Shown in pieces: positions 57,805 through 64,000 of a DNA stretch of 64,000 nucleotides. The stretch spans positions 147,293 to 211,292 of the forward strand of contig BQKZ01000099.1 in the NCBI GenBank assembly GCA_036244855.1, in the 5' to 3' direction. Under the pieces are notes generated by a model, which did no database searches, was not told where the DNA came from, and was given only the letters and a program-made list of their open reading frames with translations. Both the position numbers and the translations under genes were made by a program. This stretch comes from Temnopleurus reevesii. Lineage: Eukaryota > Echinodermata > Echinoidea > Temnopleuroida > Temnopleuridae. How positions within the stretch are numbered: position 1 is the stretch's first letter; every line of letters begins with the position of its first letter.

Positions 57805-58479
57805 CATATTTTAGTGTAACCTACGGAAAATTTGTAAATATAGAATCAACAAAGATAAATATCTATTGCATTTCTTCATTGAACTCTTCAAGTGAAGCTT
57901 CAGAAAATCGGCTCAATGTAGATCATTTCCTAGTGATCAAAGAATTAAACACTGTTTATCAAAAATATATATTATCATCTTTTACTTCTCGGAGTCTTGG
58001 AGCCTTGTCTTGAAATATTGATGTGGTAGGGGAAGAATGAAGTTAAGACGTTAATCCATCCATATTGCAATCACTCTTAAAAGCTTAACCCCTCTGACCT
58101 TTTGTTGTATTGACCAAGAATTTCAGAAATTAGGTCGCGTAGAGCGCTGGAGCAATTGAATTAAGCCCTGGGATATTTTGGGTGTGCGCTCACGGTGCAC
58201 CAATGGCACTGTGGCCACTCAACTCAAAGACAAACGTGAAAGGAAAAGAAAAGAATGAAATTGAAATTATGGAAAGAAAAAATTAAATGGCAAGCTAAAA
58301 TTGTATTTGTTCCTTTTGAGATGTGATTATAGGGAGTGCATAATGTGCCTGCTTAAAGCACTGATTAATTGTCTAAATCTGCCAGTCAATGAAATAGGTC
58401 TAGAACATAGAAAATGAATTGAAAACTAATTGAGCTGGCTTTGACTGAATAATAAGAAGTGATTATCTATCTTACAGAG
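57805..58479. other. Intron-like sequence, no gene seen
   Basis: AT-rich, with a GC-richer unique patch at 58130-58220 (ggtcgcgtagagcgctgg, ggtgtgcgctcacggtgca). No exon supported. Confidence 0.4.
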
Positions 58480-58776
58480 ATGTCAAATGTTCCGGAATTT
58501 GCACGAGGTGTATTTTCTGATATGTTCAAGGCTTCCATTATAAATGAGTGGCTGGGAGGATGGTTATTGTTGTCATGTTTGCTCTTAATTTTTTCCAGTT
58601 GTTTTATCTCATACATATTTCGGAAGGGTTGGTATCTCTTTATCATACAAAAATGTGCAATTAATGAAAAAAGAAGTTGGGTAGAATTAAGAGCGGAGAT
58701 TTTTTTGAGGAGAGTGATGAGAAAGGGTTACGCAGAGGTGTGCAGGGGTGCATTCGGTCGAGATCGAGGGGGTTAA
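58480..58776 (+). CDS. Unrecognised open reading frame with a predicted membrane segment, possible alternative exon
   Basis: A plausible acceptor (atctatcttacag) sits just before AGATG, and the frame from the ATG at 58480 runs 98 codons beginning MSNVPEFARGVFSDMFKASI. Residues about 25-45 (WLGGWLLLSCLLLIFSSCF) would span a membrane, followed by basic residues (FRKGW, RRVMRKGY). No donor is convincing and no family is recognised. Could be chance; the match of acceptor and start codon is the main reason to list it. Confidence 0.15.
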   Translation: MSNVPEFARGVFSDMFKASIINEWLGGWLLLSCLLLIFSSCFISYIFRKGWYLFIIQKCAINEKRSWVELRAEIFLRRVMRKGYAEVCRGAFGRDRGG

Positions 58777-59663
58777 TAGCAGAGAAAGTTACAGGAGATA
58801 TTGAAGGGAGGAGTAAGTAGTCAGAGATTAGTCACTCATTCCCTTTTATACTTGCAATGTCTGTGTTGATGGATGACATTGTTTTAGAACTAGGACAGAC
58901 AAGATTAGTTTTGTTACTCAAGATGGGATGTGCATCTTGGCTGAGATGCCAACCGTTCTGGAAAATGCATCAGTTCAAAATTTGACTGTGAGTAGGGCAA
59001 TAGCTTAACAAATTGTGAGATAAACATGACAGCAATTAACCATGATACCAGCTATTTGCTTTTGATGAGAGTCATACATTCATGTGAAAATGCGCCTCAT
59101 GCATATTTTGGAACACTTGGTACCTCTATCGTGGTAGGGTTTAGAGTCTTTGTAGAGTCTTGTCTTGTTTAGGTCATCAGGTCATTAAATTAGTGGCATC
59201 AAAAAGTCTTAAAACTAGGTTTTAGATGGAAAATTATTGTCCTCGAACAATAGATTGCCCCCATGAAAATGTGCATGAATATATACTTGAAAATTATGTA
59301 CATTTAAAATCATAATGCATAGAATTTTTTTAAAAGATGGTATAAAACAAAAAATATGCTCAATCATATTGGAAAGGATAATATCAACAAATAAATTGCT
59401 CGAATGCTCAATAGAGCAATCATTATTCATATTTTTATGAATATATGTTCCATCGTGCACAATGCAATTTCAATTCCTGCATCATCATCATCGCTCAAAA
59501 AAAAAGTCTGCGAAAATCTACATCTTGATAAAACTAGAAGCATCCTTCATGTCTAACGAGTGCAAATCTAATCTCATCTCCATTTCCCTACGTTGTTCCA
59601 TACGTTGTTCCTAACGTGTAACAAAGCGCCGAGCGACTCCGCGGACACATTTTAGCGGGCGCC
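58777..59663. other. Intron-like sequence, no gene seen
   Basis: AT-rich with no repeats of note and no supported exon. Confidence 0.4.
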
Positions 59664-60166
59664 GCACTAGCCCGAGTTTCCTTGATCTCGAGATTTTAGC
59701 CCGATCAGCTCTCTTCTCAATTTAGCTGGAGATTCAGTAGCCCGAGCTGCACTATCCTACTTAAGGAAAATCTATCTTGAGATGAAAACTGTCCTCCTCC
59801 ATGATTTAGTTTGAGATTGTTAAGTCCTAGCTGCATTAGCCCGACTCCAGGCAATTAAAACAAGAATGACCACTAGAAAACAAAACGCGATGGACTTGTG
59901 TGACCATGATGCGGAAACAGCCTGAGTCAAATAAAACCGAGCGCGTCTTAACTGTGGAAAATACGAGCGAGTTAGTGAGCTATTTCCCGAATTAGCTCAC
60001 TATTTTGGAAATTAGCCCAAGATATCTTGGGCTTGTTAAGCTCGAGATATTTCAGTGAATTAGCTCACTATTTGCGTTTGCACTGCAAATTAGCACGAGC
60101 TAGTTCTGATCAAGATATTTACCTGGATCAGAACTAGTGAGCTAATTTAGAAACTCGCTCTAGTGC
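59664..60166. mobile_element. Palindrome-rich inverted-repeat element (~500 bp)
   Basis: The left end GCACTAGCCCGAGTTTC is matched by the inverted right end GAAACTCGCTCTAGTGC (15 of 17). The inside has 'ttagcccga' and 'attagctcact' words repeated many times, a perfect 20-bp palindrome agcccaagatatcttgggct, and a 12-bp stem ctagttctgatc / gatcagaactag. Probably a non-autonomous DNA transposon; no coding capacity. Confidence 0.6.
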
Positions 60167-60560
60167 AGACGCAGCTTTTGAGAGAGCGGGTGAGCGCATT
60201 AAGCGGGTACGAACCCTGGCGAAGTGCGGGTCCCTTGGGTCCCCTCCTGTGAGGACAATTTGTTGGGGGCTTTTGGGGGCCAGGAGCCAACCTGTCAACA
60301 CCTCGACTCGGTCGGATACTCGGCCTCCTCTCAGCGGCAGTCGTAACCACAAACGAGCTCGAGCCACAACCAAAATATCTCTTCCCCTGCTGCCTGACTC
60401 TGAGCACGGTGCGGAGATGTGTTGAACCGTAGTAGGTCTATATAACGTGGAGATGGAAAGTGAGTGAGAGACAACAAGAGGGAGAGAGAGAGAAAGAGGA
60501 AGAGAGAGGCCGACACAGTTACTGATGCAGTGATCATTTATGTTTATGACAACTTGAGGT
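60167..60560 (+). promoter_or_regulatory. GC-rich island with TATA-like box
   Basis: GC- and CpG-rich from 60180 to 60415, then TATATAA at 60439-60445, a GA repeat, and a possible donor (acttgag/gtaaaa) at 60559. This could be a third alternative promoter and leader exon, but no ATG with a frame compatible with a gene is visible. Minus-strand frames (60134-60407) run into the neighbouring element and are doubtful. Confidence 0.2.
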
Positions 60561-61480
60561 AAAAATGGTGTAAACAGTAGCTATATTTTGGAAAACAGAG
60601 AAATATGTATTGGAGAGAGGGAAAGACAGAGGTAAAGAGAGATGGAAAGATAGAAGCTTCACACATTTGGAGATAACTAATTTTATGCCCATAACCATAA
60701 TGCACATTAATTAGCCAAAACAAAATAATGGGCAGTCAAACCAATCTAGTAATTCAAATAATAGCCAGGCATTTATACTAATAATAACAGTAATCAATTA
60801 TAATTTGAACAAGTGCAAGAGCCCTTAATTGCCATTTATCTTTTAGACAAGTTTTTAATCTAACCTGATTGTTTTCAAGCATCATTATTCATTGAAAAAA
60901 CAATAGGGATAAGAATGGATCCCTGAGGCACTCCATGTCTAAAAACTTTTTTTTAATTAGATATGTTGATATGTATTCATTTTGTAAATGCAATCTATTT
61001 ATTTATTCCAAATGATAATGATAATAATCAAAGCAACTTACAAGCCAATTACAAAATGTTTTGAAATGGTCTGTAATTAATTTACTCCAACTTACTCCAA
61101 TTTACTCCAATATGAATCTCTTGTTGGGGGAGTAGGATTTTAACAAGTAACCCTCTTTTATAGGGCAAATGTGAGATCTAAGACACTATGATGCCTTCTT
61201 TATTGAATTAAATTGAACTAATTTATTTGGATGTAAAGTTTTAATTACTAGTTACCAGGTTTAAAAATGCTTTCACCAGACTTTATCACATTTTGATGTC
61301 AATATACATGTATATCATTTCATCACAATGATGCAATGTATTCACATGTCATGGCTATTTTTAGTTCAATTGTAATTAATATTCTCAAACTCATGTATTT
61401 GTTGAGTGGTCCTTTAACTTTGAGATTGTTTGCAATCATGGCTTTTCATTTCAAAGCAACTTCAATCTGCAAAAAAGTCA
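60561..61480. other. Intron-like sequence, no gene seen
   Basis: AT-rich, with 'ttactccaacttactccaatttactccaa' short repeat at 61081-61110. No exon. Confidence 0.4.
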
Positions 61481-61906
61481 NNNNNNNNNNNNNNNNNNNN
61501 NNNNNNNNNNNNNNNNNNNNNNNNNNNNNNNNNNNNNNNNNNNNNNNNNNNNNNNNNNNNNNNNNNNNNNNNNNNNNNNNNNNNNNNNNNNNNNNNNNNN
61601 NNNNNNNNNNNNNNNNNNNNNNNNNNNNNNNNNNNNNNNNNNNNNNNNNNNNNNNNNNNNNNNNNNNNNNNNNNNNNNNNNNNNNNNNNNNNNNNNNNNN
61701 NNNNNNNNNNNNNNNNNNNNNNNNNNNNNNNNNNNNNNNNNNNNNNNNNNNNNNNNNNNNNNNNNNNNNNNNNNNNNNNNNNNNNNNNNNNNNNNNNNNN
61801 NNNNNNNNNNNNNNNNNNNNNNNNNNNNNNNNNNNNNNNNNNNNNNNNNNNNNNNNNNNNNNNNNNNNNNNNNNNNNNNNNNNNNNNNNNNNNNNNNNNN
61901 NNNNNN
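61481..61906. other. Assembly gap of 426 Ns
   Basis: Unknown sequence. Frames running through it are meaningless. Confidence 0.99.
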
Positions 61907-62011
61907 TTTGTACACAAATGAATGTGCATCATATAGAGTGGAAATTTTCGCGAGGCCATAACCGCGAAATTAGCGAAAATAAAACCACCGCGAAAATTTC
62001 AGCTTATACAG
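61907..62011 (+). mobile_element. Right half of the CTRTATAAGC element (copy 2)
   Basis: 'tttgtacacaaatgaatgtgcatcatatagagtggaaattttcgcgaggccataaccgcgaaatt...cagcttatacag' matches the right half of 20215-20413 almost base for base. The left half would lie in the gap. Confidence 0.8.
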
Positions 62012-64000
62012 TAATTGAATATTTTGTACATACAGTGCTGGAGTTGAATTTAACAATGGTTGGCTCAAGGATACATTTTGAGCAGCAAGAAGAAAGGCCT
62101 GGGACAATTCAAAGAACCTCTATTCAAGCATCAATAACAATAGCTAGATGGACACAAAATAATTTTCCATCCTTTTTATTCTGCAGAAAATGTTGAACAT
62201 TAGTCACTCTTGTGACTTTCGTTTGTGATCATAAAGCTATTGTGAATGCTTGAATACAATTCTTCCTTGTTTTCACCAAATGACAGGAGCCAAAGGGTAC
62301 TGTTGCATGAAGACAAAGTAATCCAGACATAGCGCCAATTCAACGGGCATCTTATCGAACAACGTGTTAATTCTATTGAAGGACACGTATTTGTAACTCA
62401 TTTGGTGTTACAATACCCTATGGGTCCCATCACTTCGTGAAAACATGAACGAGTTGTTCACTATGTCCCAGTCCTTTAATTGTACCTTCTGCTCACAGTG
62501 TTCGCAAGACCTAATAACAAATTATATGCAAAGGGAATCATCTTAAATGTCCTTTGTGGTAACATATTTAATGTTTATCATTCTTCACATGAATTTATCT
62601 CCTGGAGGCAAAAATCAATAAAAATAAATACACCTAGATTAAAGAATGTTGGTGTTGGATTACACAATGTTGATCATTTACAGTGATATCTTTACATCCA
62701 TGGTTGATTTAAAATATGCCATAAAAATACATGAGATGTAACATATTTCATGAAATTCAGAGTAGTTTTCAGCAACTGCTCAAATCTCTATCTTTACTAT
62801 TCTTTGTCTAGATAAAAATGGGTCACTAATAAACCTGGTTAAGAGAAACTTGTTTGCTAGAACTTAGCTTCATAAAATTCAGATGATGAACAAAAAGAAC
62901 AACAAGATGAAATGTCTTTCATATTTGTAATGACAATCATAAAAGTCAATAGCAATCCAGCAGAATTTATTGTGCCAATCGTAATTGAAAGTCTTCTTGT
63001 TTGGAAATGTGATAAAAAATATTGCAAGTGCAATTTGGCAAAGTACCTTGCCAATTATACGTTGAACCCTGCGATTGTCCTCCCATAAATGTAAAGTAAT
63101 TGTGAGGAGAGTAAATCATATTTTAGAGATGATTCTTTCTGCTTTAGTGGAGTTGTCTCGTTTAAATCACGTTGATGGGGTGAGACCTTCTATTTAATGT
63201 GTTGATATAACACAGTAAATCATTGTTTTAGACTCCTCACCTGTGTGCGCTGAACAGTGTATTTCACCGAACTTGAAGAGAGTCAGGGTTATAAAGTCAT
63301 AGATGCAGAAAATTTGGGAATAAAGTAGATTTTAGTTTTTGCTGAGTATTTTGTCCTGCCATTTGTTATATTTGCTGTGAGGCCCCAAAGAATGTTATAG
63401 ATGCCCTCAACCGACCAACCCTGTGAAAGTGAACTTTTCTTCTTTCCTTTTTCTGCTTTTCACTCAAATTAAGAAAAATCATAGTAAACGATAGGAAGAC
63501 ATAAGAAGTGCAAATTGTGAAGCTATTATCAGTAAAATAACTAGACAAATGAGGTAAGCATTTTATGCTATTCTTAGTCTCATTTTCTACATGACATTTG
63601 CTCTGCAAAAAAAAATGAAAACAGTAAATTGTTAACCAGGCCGATGCAAATGATGATGGTTTTAAAAAGTCATTCTGGGCATCTAAACATACATGTATTT
63701 GCCCAATTTTTTCGCTTTTAATATAGATGTGGGTGCATTATCAGTTAATATTTCCAAGAAACCATATTTACTGCTATTGTGTCTTTTTTTCTTCTTCATC
63801 TATTGCTTTGGGTTATAACAATCAATTTCATTTTGTCATCACACTATCTTTTCTGTAATAAATCCATGTGGGGATGAAATTTTCTTTAAAAATCATTGAA
63901 TTTGTTTGTCTATAAGCATACATATGAATGTGTCCTATTATTTCATTTTCATAAAAAGGTAAAAATCATGTCACTTCCAATGAATATCTATTTCAAGTAT
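62012..64000. other. Intron-like sequence, no gene seen
   Basis: AT-rich, unique, with short frames only. No splice-bounded exon of matching phase (needing one base to complete a codon) could be defended, so the common downstream exon is probably beyond the window. Confidence 0.4.

Noticed and set aside
60134..60407. Arg-rich minus-strand frames
   Set aside because: They overlap a transposon end and GC-rich DNA, and two registers are open at once.
61336..62196. 286-codon and overlapping frames across the gap
   Set aside because: Most of the sequence is N; open frames there carry no information.

Overview
This is a 64 kb window of AT-rich eukaryotic DNA, almost certainly from a marine invertebrate and most likely an echinoderm such as a sea urchin. 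The grounds are: very low coding density, splice-bounded mini-exons, tRNA-derived SINEs ending in a gcgctatataa plus (ATT)n tail, many short inverted-repeat elements, CT/GA, GT and GATA microsatellites, and single-N joins flanked by near-duplicate sequence (typical of a highly polymorphic genome assembled with some haplotype duplication). The species call is inference. No bacterial, organellar or viral gene was seen.

Only a few short coding segments can be supported. A first coding exon (1300-1410, +) starts with a good ATG context and ends at a strong gtaagt donor. A 56-nt exon (19732-19787, +) has a good acceptor and donor and joins it in phase, giving a 55-residue N-terminus with a basic KRAR-type stretch. 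About 10 kb downstream, 28.36-29.95 kb looks like a second promoter and leader: two CCAAT boxes in the same local context, an E-box, a perfect RFX X-box and GC-richer sequence, ending in ATGGGTTG before a gtgagt donor. Both upstream routes end with two bases of an unfinished codon, so both could splice to the same downstream exon outside the window. I read the window as the 5' part of one large gene with two alternative starts. I do not recognise the protein.

The rest is intron-like. Local tandem arrays of different unit lengths follow one another: about 165 bp at 2.7-3.3 kb, 155 bp G-rich at 10.7-12.0 kb, 400 bp CT-rich at 17.2-18.5 kb, 150 bp at 20.6-22.1 kb, 93 bp at 22.3-22.8 kb, 136 bp at 24.2-24.6 kb, 60 bp at 25.2-25.6 kb, 220 bp at 33.8-36.4 kb, 190 bp at 54.2-55.6 kb and 400 bp at 55.6-57.4 kb. 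Inverted-repeat DNA elements and SINEs lie among and inside them; two insertions split array units and show their target duplications. A few GC-richer, non-repetitive islands (near 6.1, 8.5, 31.8, 38.6, 41.3, 43.0, 49.5, 50.4 and 51.3 kb) look like possible enhancers. Single Ns at 11378, 35441, 41688, 44670, 46011 and 55353 and a 426-N gap at 61481-61906 mark assembly joins; at least three of the single Ns sit at duplication boundaries.

Three open reading frames without recognisable homology (50541-50972, 57433-57804, 58480-58776) are reported at low confidence.
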